A stretch of 64,000 bases of DNA, taken from NCBI GenBank assembly GCA_023512345.1, contig JAILZT010000004.1:248001-312000 (forward strand). The letters are read 5' to 3'. Below are positions 16,285-23,072 of the stretch, piece after piece. The translations under genes were made by a program, and so were the position numbers. The notes under the pieces are model-generated. The model searched no databases. It was not told the DNA's origin and saw only the letters and a program-made list of their open reading frames with translations. This DNA is from Paenibacillus sp. (GTDB lineage Bacteria; Bacillota; Bacilli; Paenibacillales; Paenibacillaceae). Positions within the stretch are counted from its first letter, which is position 1; the number at the start of each line of letters is the position of its first letter.

Positions 16285-16863
16285 GTGCAAGGGAAAAGAG
16301 GGCGTCCGCGCAACATTGAAACGCAAAACACAATCCTTTCTGCTTCCTATGATTTATTGTTGGAAGTTGGCTTTGGAGCGGTTACGGTAGAAAAAATTGC
16401 TGAACTTGCCAAGGTCAGTAAAGCTACGATCTATAAATGGTGGCCGAACAAGGCCGCAGTGGTGATGGACGGTTTTCTATCCGCTGCCTCGGCAAGACTA
16501 CCTGTGCCGGATACAGGTTCGGTATTCCAAAATACTCTGGAACATGCCACGAATTTGGGTCGGTTTATGACTACCCGTGAGGGATCCATTTTTCTTGAGA
16601 TCATAGGGGAAGGGCAGGGTGATCCCGCATTGGCGGAGGCATTTCGGACTCGATATATACAGCCTCGTCGGCTGGAGGTTCATGGCATTTTGAGTCAAGG
16701 GATTATGCGCGGAGAGCTGAAGGATAATCTCGATATCGCATTATGTACAGATCTCATATACGGGCCGATTTTCTACCGATTGTTAGTTACGGGGGATACG
16801 CTTGACGATAACTATGTAAGTCAGTTGGTAACACAGGTCTTCGAAGGAGTTCGTTCGACTTGA
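16285..16863 (+). CDS. TetR-family repressor (of the divergent MFS gene)
   Basis: A 192-aa regulator with an N-terminal TetR helix-turn-helix: RPRNIETQNTILSASYDLL, then AVTVEKIAELAKVSKATIYK, then WWPNKAAVVMDGF. The C-terminal ligand/dimer domain resembles the AcrR-type TetR_C family (HGILSQGIMRGELKDN). The start is the GTG at 16285, read from GAGGAG; an ATG two bases earlier is out of frame. By position it controls the MFS exporter and itself. Confidence 0.85.
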   Translation: MQGKRGRPRNIETQNTILSASYDLLLEVGFGAVTVEKIAELAKVSKATIYKWWPNKAAVVMDGFLSAASARLPVPDTGSVFQNTLEHATNLGRFMTTREGSIFLEIIGEGQGDPALAEAFRTRYIQPRRLEVHGILSQGIMRGELKDNLDIALCTDLIYGPIFYRLLVTGDTLDDNYVSQLVTQVFEGVRST

Positions 16864-16924
16864 AGTCGAATAACTAACGAATTGAAAAATGTAGAATTTA
16901 AGTAGTGTAACCGAAAATGACGGA

Positions 16925-16964
16925 AGAGCGCATAGCTGGCAGCGATGCTATAAGGTCAGGGGTT
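16925..16964 (+). pseudogene. tRNA-Ala fragment
   Basis: The stretch AGAGCGCATAGCTGGCAGCG onward copies the anticodon arm and 5' T arm of the tRNA-Ala at 14253-14328. It has one substitution and a five-base insertion (CTATA) before AGGTCAGGGGTT. No acceptor stem is present, so it is a non-functional fragment inside the island. Confidence 0.7.
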
Positions 16965-16971
16965 GTGAGCA

Positions 16972-17247
16972 ATGTCGAATACTAAGAGAGTCGAGGTGTT
17001 TGATGAGCCTACTGCGTCCAGTGATCCATTAACTGAAGCAGAAGTATTTAAAACATTTTTAAATGCTACTAATAAGTGCACAAGCATTTTAGTAACTCAC
17101 CGCATTGGTCCAGCTAAATTAGCTGATCGAATTATTGTGATGAAAGATGGGGAAATCATTGAAGAAGGGACCCATGAATTATTGATTTAAAATAATGGAG
17201 AATATTTGCAAATGTATAAGACGCAAGCACAATGGTACAAGCCATGA
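16972..17247 (+). pseudogene. Remnant of a peptide-exporting ABC transporter (C-terminal ATPase tail)
   Basis: Only the end of an ATP-binding domain survives: Walker B VEVFDEPTASSDP, D-loop, switch His in SILVTHR, then LADRIIVMKDGEIIEEGTHE. The frame hits TAA at 17188-17190. Past this codon, in the same frame, lies GEYLQMYKTQAQWYK, the usual end of such exporters, up to 17247. The Walker A, signature and membrane domains are missing. The tail resembles ATP-binding exporters from RiPP (bacteriocin or lasso peptide) clusters. It is therefore a decayed gene with an N-terminal deletion and a nonsense codon. Confidence 0.75.
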
Positions 17248-17282
17248 AAATAGTTATATAAATAGAAAGGTTGATAAAAAAC

Positions 17283-17447
17283 ATGATTATTTCAAATGAT
17301 ACTATTTATTTAGGAGGCAGCGAAGGAGTAGAATCGGGAAAACAGTTTGCACTAAATGACATTGGAATAGAAGTTATTAGGAAAATTGATGGTGAAAGAA
17401 CAGTTAGTGATATTATCGAGTACGTTCAAACTTATTATTTACCGTAA
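17283..17447 (+). CDS. Small PqqD-like (RiPP recognition element) ORF, possibly truncated
   Basis: A 54-residue ORF starting ATG at 17283. FALNDIGIEVIRKIDGERTV then DIIEYVQTYY matches the helical core of PqqD-family proteins, which bind leader peptides of ribosomally made modified peptides. Full-length PqqD/RRE proteins are about 80-95 aa, so this one may be cut at its C-terminus. AAAGG lies about 15 bases before the ATG, a weak start. With the ABC exporter remnant just upstream it suggests the wreck of a RiPP cluster. The homology is my pattern recognition from a short sequence. Confidence 0.5.
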   Translation: MIISNDTIYLGGSEGVESGKQFALNDIGIEVIRKIDGERTVSDIIEYVQTYYLP

Positions 17448-17529
17448 TATTAATGACACTTGATGACAAGGTTCATTTTGGCGGGGGTGCCCATGACCGT
17501 GTTGTAGGCAACATTACTTGTAAGCGTGT

Positions 17530-17579
17530 AAAGACCGCCTTATGATGGATAGCTAGCAATCCATCATAAGGCGGTCTTT
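17530..17579. terminator. Perfect 21-bp stem hairpin
   Basis: AAAGACCGCCTTATGATGGAT (17530-17550) pairs without mismatch with 17559-17579 around an eight-base loop. It is unusually long for a terminator and has only a short T-tract. The flanking 17448-17529 and 17580-17696 hold no gene I can support. Confidence 0.55.
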
Positions 17580-17696
17580 GTGCTGTCTTTAGATAGATAT
17601 ATTCGGACTACAATCAGCGTTTCATCAAGCAACATTACAACGCTTGGTTTGAAAAAGCCCTTCATCATTCAAAAGTTGGAAGCTACCGCCTTCAAA

Positions 17697-18356
17697 TTAG
17701 CCGCTATGATTTGGAAACAATGAGTCGACAACCAAAGACAACGTCTGCTTGTATACGGCATAGGCTGCTTGTACATCTCCCAAGTGTCCTCCCATGTAAA
17801 GATGAATGACGCCGTGGAGTGAAGCCCAGAATACACGGACAACGGATTCGGTGTCGTATTGACCGGGAATTAGTCCTTGCTCTAGCGCGTTGCTGATTAC
17901 GGTCAATAATTGACTCATGGCCGTTGCAGTACCGCGCATGCTTTCCTCGTCCGGTTTGAAATCTGTGAAAGCGCCTCCGAACATCAGTTTATAATAGCTG
18001 GGGTAGTGCTGTCCGAATTGCCAAAAGGTTTCGCCAAAATTCAGCAAATGCTGTGCCGGATCAGCAGCTTGCGGCGTCATCTCGAATTCGTTAGCGAGGA
18101 GCTTGCAACCGTCCAGATACAACTGCTGAGCCAAGCCTTCTTTATTAACAAACAAGCTGTAAATGATTTTTGTCGAGCAATTCATTTTTTGGGATACTTT
18201 GCGGACCGTAACGGCTTCCGGGCCCTCTTCCTGTAAGAGCGTTGCCGCAGCATCAACAACGAGCTTGCGGAGATTTTCTGTATTTTGCATGCGAGCTTCT
18301 TGGTAGGTTTTCAACTTTCGTGTGTTTGTATTGGAGGAGGCATCTTGGTCGCTCAT
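17697..18356 (-). CDS. TetR-family regulator with WHG-type effector domain
   Basis: A 219-aa repressor. The helix-turn-helix is LVVDAAATLLQEEGPEAVTV then KVSQKMNCSTKIIYSLFVNK. The C-terminal part has the Trp-His-Gly-like pattern VFWASLHGVIHLYMGGHLG found in TetR proteins of the WHG branch. AAGGTGG precedes the start; of two nearby ATGs the second (18354-18356) is better spaced. It is divergent from the SDR operon and is probably its repressor. Confidence 0.82.
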   Translation of the reverse strand: MSDQDASSNTNTRKLKTYQEARMQNTENLRKLVVDAAATLLQEEGPEAVTVRKVSQKMNCSTKIIYSLFVNKEGLAQQLYLDGCKLLANEFEMTPQAADPAQHLLNFGETFWQFGQHYPSYYKLMFGGAFTDFKPDEESMRGTATAMSQLLTVISNALEQGLIPGQYDTESVVRVFWASLHGVIHLYMGGHLGDVQAAYAVYKQTLSLVVDSLFPNHSG

Positions 18357-18474
18357 AATCATCCACCTTCGGTTATCGTGTTTTCATTAGGAAACAAGGT
18401 TTCCAACTCTCTAGCAGGAATTGTATACAGTTGTCCTTCACTTGTCAATAAAACGATGGAGTCTCAAAGATATA

Positions 18475-18503
18475 TTGACTTTCTAAAATTTAGTGGATAC
18501 AAT
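18475..18503 (+). promoter_or_regulatory. Promoter of the SDR-MDR-SMP30-SDR operon
   Basis: TTGACT (18475-18480), a 17-base spacer and TACAAT (18498-18503). Transcription would begin near 18510, leaving a leader of about 120 nt with a long inverted repeat. Confidence 0.65.
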
Positions 18504-18510
18504 GATACCC

Positions 18511-18600
18511 ATAGGAAACACTGTTACCGTAAATGCAATAGTTCTTAACTTTCATAAGAAAAGAGAATTTCTTCTGAGTAATGGTAACGGTGTTTCTATA
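18511..18600. repeat. Inverted repeat in the SDR operon leader
   Basis: ATAGGAAACACTGTTACC (18511-18528) is inverted as GGTAACGGTGTTTCTAT (18583-18599), with one mismatch and one gap, about 55 bases apart. The arms could be paired TetR operators or form an RNA hairpin. A further imperfect palindrome GGAAACAAGGTTTCC lies at 18390-18404, nearer the regulator. Confidence 0.6.
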
Positions 18601-18633
18601 ATATAACATAGTATCTAAAAGGAGAGTAGCAAT

Positions 18634-19479
18634 ATGAAAAATAAGGGGAAATGGGCGCTCGTCACGGGAGCTTCTTCCGGTATTGGAGAGCAATTCGCGA
18701 GACAACTAGCCAAACAAGGCAGCCATTTGGTACTCGTCGCCCGATCGGAGAGCAAGCTTGAGAGCCTGGCATCAGAGCTCAGAAAGATGCATGGAATCAA
18801 AGCTGAGGTTATCGCTATGGATCTTTCGAAAGAGGGCGCGTCCAGCGAGTTATATCAGAAATGTCGACTTTTGAAAGTGGATATTGAGCTGTTGGTCAAC
18901 AATGCAGGCTTTGCTACACATGGTTTGTTTGAAGAAGTGTCAGGTGAGCGTCAACATGAAGAGGTTATGCTCAATGTCGCCGCTGTTGTAGATATGACCC
19001 ACTTGTTCTTGCCGGACATGTTACGCAGAAGCTCAGGTGCAGTTATTAATGTTGCCTCAACCGCCGGATTTCAGCCGCTTCCCTATATGGCTGTATATGG
19101 GGCAACGAAAGCTTTCGTCCTGTCGTTTACTCAAGCGTTATGGTTCGAAAACCGCAACCGCGGTATAAAATTCTTTGCACTTTGTCCCGGTTCGACGGAC
19201 ACCAGTTTCTTTAATGTCGTAGGAGCGGAAGAAGCCTCCGTTGGAAAGAAAGACACACCAGAAAGAGTCGTAGAGGTTGCACTTCGCGCGTTGAAGGAAG
19301 GGAAAGTGTATGTCGTTCCGGGTATACAGAATTATCTAGGGGCGCAGTTATCTCGTTTCATTACACGAAAGCAAAGTCTTCGGCTTGTTGGAAGCATGCT
19401 TCGTCCGCGTGAAGGATACAGCAGCAATAATAAGAATCCAGGTAATCAATCTGACCTTGCAGGGAGGACAATACGATGA
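18634..19479 (+). CDS. Short-chain dehydrogenase/reductase (YqjQ/DltE-like)
   Basis: A 281-aa classical SDR. The Rossmann NAD(P) motif is TGASSGIG near the N-terminus, NNAG follows the fourth strand, and the active site is Ser in INVASTAGF with YGATK (YxxxK). The C-terminal extension (LSRFITRKQSLRLVGSM) is typical of the DltE/YqjQ group acting on lipophilic carbonyls. The substrate is unknown. AGGAGAG precedes the ATG. Its stop overlaps the next start (ATGA), so it is translationally coupled as the first gene of a four-gene operon. Confidence 0.88.
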   Translation: MKNKGKWALVTGASSGIGEQFARQLAKQGSHLVLVARSESKLESLASELRKMHGIKAEVIAMDLSKEGASSELYQKCRLLKVDIELLVNNAGFATHGLFEEVSGERQHEEVMLNVAAVVDMTHLFLPDMLRRSSGAVINVASTAGFQPLPYMAVYGATKAFVLSFTQALWFENRNRGIKFFALCPGSTDTSFFNVVGAEEASVGKKDTPERVVEVALRALKEGKVYVVPGIQNYLGAQLSRFITRKQSLRLVGSMLRPREGYSSNNKNPGNQSDLAGRTIR

Positions 19480-20486
19480 AAGCTATACAACTGACAAACG
19501 GCTTCGGCTTTGAGGAATTAACCATGACGGAACTCGACAAACCAACGCCAGGCCCTAAGGAGGTGCTGATCCGCATGAGGGCAGCTTCTCTCAATTATCG
19601 GGATCTAGTGGTCCTCAGCGGATTAATGCCGATCGAAGTCAAATTCCCCTTCATTCCATTATCAGACGGAGCGGGAGAAATTGTAGCCATTGGCCAAGGA
19701 GTAACTAGGTTTCAGATCGGACAACGAGTAGCGGGTAATTTACAACAGCGCTTCATTGGCGGCGACCCAAGACCAGGGGTGTTAGAAGAAAGTCTGGGAG
19801 GTCCGTTGAACGGAGTAGCGGCCGAGTATGTCGTTCTACATGAAGACGGAGTCGTCCCTATTCCCGATCACCTCACTTATGAGGAGGCCTCCACCCTGCC
19901 GATCGCGGCATTAACTGCATGGAGCATGCTAATCGAATACGGTGGTTTACAAGCGGGTGATACCGTGCTGCTGCAAGGAACAGGCGGTGTCTCCATCTTC
20001 GGGCTTCAATTCTCGCTTATGGCCGGAGCGCGAGTCATCATCACGTCGAGCAGCAACGACAAGCTGGAACGAGCAAAAGCTCTTGGCGCATGGCAAACGA
20101 TCAACTATTCGGAGGTTCCTGATTGGGATAAGGCAGCGTTAGAGCTGACTGGCGGCGTCGACCATGTTCTGGATGTTGGAGGAGCGGCAACGATGGGGAA
20201 ATCCATAAATGCACTTCGCATTGGAGGGACTGTGAGTATGGTCGGGTTCTTATCGGGCTTGACCATTCCAGACTACGATGTCTCCAGCATCTTGCAGAAA
20301 GCCGCAACAGTTCGCGGCAGTCAAGTCGGCAACCGGGATCACTTTGAAAAGATGAATCGAGCGATTACCCATCATCGTTTACATCCCGTCATCGACCGAT
20401 TATTCCCTCTAGATCGAATTGGAGAAGCATTCGCGCTCTTGGCTGAAGGGAAGCAATATTTTGGTAAGATCGTAGTCCAAATCTAA
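19476..20486 (+). CDS. Zinc-independent quinone oxidoreductase-like MDR protein
   Basis: A 336-aa medium-chain dehydrogenase/reductase with the GroES-like N-domain (MRAASLNYRDLVVLSG, PFIPLSDGAGEIVAIG) and a Rossmann domain with VLLQGTGGVSIFGLQ. The usual zinc ligands are absent: the catalytic Cys is replaced in NYRDL and no structural Cys4 lobe is seen. This places it with NADPH:quinone reductases and related enoyl or crotonyl reductases. It starts inside the stop of the SDR gene. Confidence 0.87.
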   Translation: MKAIQLTNGFGFEELTMTELDKPTPGPKEVLIRMRAASLNYRDLVVLSGLMPIEVKFPFIPLSDGAGEIVAIGQGVTRFQIGQRVAGNLQQRFIGGDPRPGVLEESLGGPLNGVAAEYVVLHEDGVVPIPDHLTYEEASTLPIAALTAWSMLIEYGGLQAGDTVLLQGTGGVSIFGLQFSLMAGARVIITSSSNDKLERAKALGAWQTINYSEVPDWDKAALELTGGVDHVLDVGGAATMGKSINALRIGGTVSMVGFLSGLTIPDYDVSSILQKAATVRGSQVGNRDHFEKMNRAITHHRLHPVIDRLFPLDRIGEAFALLAEGKQYFGKIVVQI

Positions 20487-20518
20487 TATCTCTCAAAAAT
20501 GACATAGGAGGCGCTCAA

Positions 20519-21682
20519 ATGCCCAATAAACCAGTTAGCTCCGTTAAATCTACTGAAGGCGTGAATCGTCCTAAACGCTCACTGCGTACTAGGATATGCA
20601 GATGGGGTCTATCACTGCTCGCGGTGCTCGTTCTAGGATTACTCGTATTCTTGCTTTGGCCTTCACCGATCAAACCGGCAAAATGGTCCGCACCGACAGC
20701 TCCCTCTTTTGAGGAAGAGGGTCCATGGAAACAGAACAACAAACTAAGCACGGCTCAGCTTGTTACAGATGCTCCTCAATTCCCGGAATTCATTACATTC
20801 GATAAAGAAGGCCAGCTATATACTGGAGATTCAGACGGGAAAATTTACAAGGTTCCTTTTGATGCAGAGGGCAATCCGCAAAAAGCCCAACTGTTTGCAG
20901 ACACCAAAGGAACACCTAATGGGCTTATATTTGATGCCAAAGGCGATTTGATCGTTACGGATGTCAAGAGGGGACTGCTGTCTATAAACCCATCCGGGAG
21001 CATAGAGGTATTGGCCGATCAAGTAGACGGCAAGCCGATCTATTTAGCTAATGAGCTTGATATTGCTAAGGACGGCTCCATTTATTTCTCCGATACTTCG
21101 AATTATGGTAGAGTGACCTTCAAAGAAATGGCCGAGAACAAGCCGCATGGACGTTTGCTGAAGTACGATCCATTGACCAAGAAGACGACCGTCCTGTTAG
21201 AAGGCCTCTATTTTGCAAACGGGGTTGCCTTGTCCGCGGATGAAGATTTTGTGCTTGTGGCGGAATCGTATCATTATCAGTTGACCAGATACTGGCTCAA
21301 AGGACCAAAGAAGGGTACATCTGATATTTTCGCAGACAATCTCGCAGGCTTTCCAGACAACATTACGCGTGATGACCAAGGTCATTTCTGGGTCGGTATC
21401 TTCACGACTCGCCTTTCTTTTGTAGATCAGATGCATAGCAACCCTTGGTTGGCCAGTACCATGGCAAAAGTACCGCAGTCGCTGCTTAACGGCGCAAGCG
21501 CACCGGCGAAGCATGGGCTTGCTGCGGAGTTCAGTCCGCAGGGAGAGCTTATCGGAAGCTGGCATGATCCGGAAGGCAAACTATATGGCGTAACTACGGC
21601 TGCAAGCCATAACGGATATTTATATATAGGAACGGCACCTGGAGGCAGCAAGGGCGTTCATCGCGTGCATTTAACAAAATAA
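20519..21682 (+). CDS. Membrane-anchored SMP-30/strictosidine-synthase-like beta-propeller lactonase
   Basis: A 387-aa protein with a cytoplasmic basic tail, one N-terminal transmembrane helix (about 28-47, ending FLLWPSP) and a six-bladed propeller. Propeller signatures are LYTGDSDGKIYKV, GTPNGLIFDAKGDLIVTD, YLANELDIAKDGSIYFSD, FANGVALSADEDFVLVAE and GFPDNITRDDQGHFWVG. The Asn/Asp/Glu positions match calcium ligands of SMP-30/gluconolactonase and paraoxonase-like enzymes, which hydrolyse lactones or esters. AGGAGG precedes the ATG. It is likely extracytoplasmic. The operon context suggests hydrolysis of a lactone made or consumed by the oxidoreductases. Confidence 0.82.
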   Translation: MPNKPVSSVKSTEGVNRPKRSLRTRICRWGLSLLAVLVLGLLVFLLWPSPIKPAKWSAPTAPSFEEEGPWKQNNKLSTAQLVTDAPQFPEFITFDKEGQLYTGDSDGKIYKVPFDAEGNPQKAQLFADTKGTPNGLIFDAKGDLIVTDVKRGLLSINPSGSIEVLADQVDGKPIYLANELDIAKDGSIYFSDTSNYGRVTFKEMAENKPHGRLLKYDPLTKKTTVLLEGLYFANGVALSADEDFVLVAESYHYQLTRYWLKGPKKGTSDIFADNLAGFPDNITRDDQGHFWVGIFTTRLSFVDQMHSNPWLASTMAKVPQSLLNGASAPAKHGLAAEFSPQGELIGSWHDPEGKLYGVTTAASHNGYLYIGTAPGGSKGVHRVHLTK

Positions 21683-21706
21683 GGTTGGAATCTGGGAGGG
21701 TGCGAA

Positions 21707-22495
21707 ATGAATCTGGAACATTTGGAGCTATCTTGGAATGAGAAGGAGAGTCTGAGCGGCAAAGTGGCCTTGGTGACAGGCGCTAGCAGCGGAATCGGGG
21801 CATCGATCGCCAGGAAACTGGTAAAGCGCGGCGCCCATGTGACTGTAGTGGCACGTCGGCGGGATCGATTGGAAGAGCTGGTTCAGGAATTGCATAAAGA
21901 GGGATTGTACGAGGTTATGGCGGTACTTGCTGATATTCAAAAGGCTGATGAAGTACAGCATGTGGTCAATGAAACGATTAACCGCTGGGGCCGTCTTGAT
22001 ATTATAGTTGCCAATGCCGGATTCGGGTATCGAAGTCCTTTGGTAGAAGTGGATCTGGAAAGATGGGAGGAGCTGTACAGGACGAATGTACACGGTCTAA
22101 TGTTGACGCTGCACTACGGGCTTCCACCAATGCTGGGTCAGGGCAAGGGAGATGTCATCATCATCTCCTCCATTGCCGGCAAGGAAGTGATTGCCGGAGG
22201 AGGTCCATACAGCGCTACCAAATACGGCGTTAACGCCATAGCGTCTGCATTACGTTTGGAGACAATCGAGCAGGGGATTCGCGTTACGACGATTCAGCCC
22301 GGGGCGGTGGCAACGGAATTCTCTCAGGTGGCCGGGTATTCCGAGGATGAAATTCGCGCGTTTGCTTCGAAAGTCCTGCCGTTACATCCCGATGATGTTG
22401 CAGAGGCGGCACTCTATGCATTGGAGCAGCCTGAGCATGTCAGCATTCCGGAACTAACTATCATGCCTTCAAGGCAAGCCCAGCGGTTCAAATAA
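21707..22495 (+). CDS. Short-chain dehydrogenase/reductase
   Basis: A 262-aa classical SDR: TGASSGIGASIARKL cofactor motif, VANAGFGY, catalytic Ser in IIISSIAGKEV, YSATKYGVNAI and PGAVATEF after the active site. A short N-terminal extension (MNLEHLELSWNEKESLSGK) precedes the fold. GGGAGG lies seven bases before the ATG. It is the last gene of the TetR-linked operon. It resembles bacterial clavaldehyde dehydrogenase-like or serine dehydrogenase-like SDRs, but the substrate cannot be assigned. Confidence 0.88.
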   Translation: MNLEHLELSWNEKESLSGKVALVTGASSGIGASIARKLVKRGAHVTVVARRRDRLEELVQELHKEGLYEVMAVLADIQKADEVQHVVNETINRWGRLDIIVANAGFGYRSPLVEVDLERWEELYRTNVHGLMLTLHYGLPPMLGQGKGDVIIISSIAGKEVIAGGGPYSATKYGVNAIASALRLETIEQGIRVTTIQPGAVATEFSQVAGYSEDEIRAFASKVLPLHPDDVAEAALYALEQPEHVSIPELTIMPSRQAQRFK

Positions 22496-22514
22496 AACAC
22501 GTCCAAATAGAAAT

Positions 22515-22556
22515 AAAAGATCCTTTCCAGATTTGGGAACGGATCTTTTGTTTTTC
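22515..22556 (+). terminator. Terminator of the SDR operon
   Basis: AAAAGATCC...TTCC pairs with GGGAAC-GGATCTTTT, followed by GTTTTTC. Confidence 0.85.
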
Positions 22557-22658
22557 CTAGGGCAAGAGCGAACCCGTTTAGGGGTGCGGTACGCACGCAC
22601 GTAGCAATTTATATGGGGGATTGTGTTACGTTCAATCTCGTGTAATGAATGAGTCTTG

Positions 22659-22733
22659 TTAAGGGTTCTTCGTTAAGGGAATTTTTTCTGTTACTACTCC
22701 GTTCTCCACCGTTTCATGTGCAGCTTCAGCTTC
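22659..22733 (-). pseudogene. Possible C-terminal remnant of a medium-chain dehydrogenase
   Basis: On the reverse strand, 24 codons reading AEAAHETVENGVVTEKIPL and ending in TAA resemble the final helix and strand of zinc-type or quinone oxidoreductases (usual form: A-x-AH-x-x-x-E-x-G-x-x-x-GK-I-V-L). The upstream frame is closed by a stop, so nothing longer survives. The rest of 22557-22837 shows no gene. Confidence 0.4.
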
Positions 22734-22837
22734 CTATAGAGGGAAGATCAGCCGAAAGTTCGGTCCTAATTATCCGGTGCAAAGCACGAGAGGCCTGAAA
22801 TACTATGGTGAAATTTGCGGAGAACATGAGCGAAGAA

Positions 22838-22908
22838 GGACTTAGCTCAGCTGATAGAGGAGTTGACTCTTAATCAATGGGTCCAGGGTTCGAGCCCCTG
22901 AGAGTTCA
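22838..22908 (+). pseudogene. Decayed tRNA-Lys (anticodon CTT)
   Basis: A 71-nt partial copy of the tRNA-Lys at 14342. The T arm, anticodon loop CTCTTAA and 3' strand are kept. The 5' acceptor strand lost two bases and no longer pairs, and the D stem has GAGG in place of GAGC. The anticodon stem GTTGA/TCAAT differs from the intact gene (GTAGA/TCTAT) by paired changes, so this 5' part may come from a different tRNA-Lys rather than from simple decay. Confidence 0.7.
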
Positions 22909-22941
22909 TCCTAGAAGAAACGGCAGAAATGCCGTTTTTTT
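22881..22941 (+). repeat. Right copy of the 61-bp direct repeat, with terminator
   Basis: Matches 14387-14447 except one base in the acceptor strand and one T fewer in the terminator run. It includes AACGGCA-GAAA-TGCCGTT and seven Ts at 22919-22941. It marks the right edge of an 8.5-kb island. Confidence 0.8.
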
Positions 22942-23002
22942 GCTGTTGAATACTGGAAACGAATATGACCTGTAATTATTGCACCTGGACTTGCCATTAA
23001 TC

Positions 23003-23048
23003 CACTATTAATAGTGTTGAGCAACTTGTTATTATGTAAGCGCAATCA
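23003..23048 (+). promoter_or_regulatory. Palindrome and CcpA (cre) site upstream of the GH85 gene
   Basis: CACTATTAATAGTG (23003-23016) is a perfect 14-bp palindrome. ATGTAAGCGCAATCA (23034-23048) fits the cre consensus WTGNAANCGNWNNCW at every fixed position. Both sit within 75 bases of the start codon. This suggests carbon catabolite repression plus one further regulator; the exact promoter hexamers are not clear. Confidence 0.6.
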
Positions 23049-23072
23049 TATATTCGATGGGAGGAATATGGA

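Noticed and set aside
14415..22837. Integrase or transposase gene within the tRNA-flanked island
   Set aside because: I looked in all frames for a tyrosine or serine recombinase or a DDE transposase and recognised none. The 17580-17696 stretch has no convincing reading frame.
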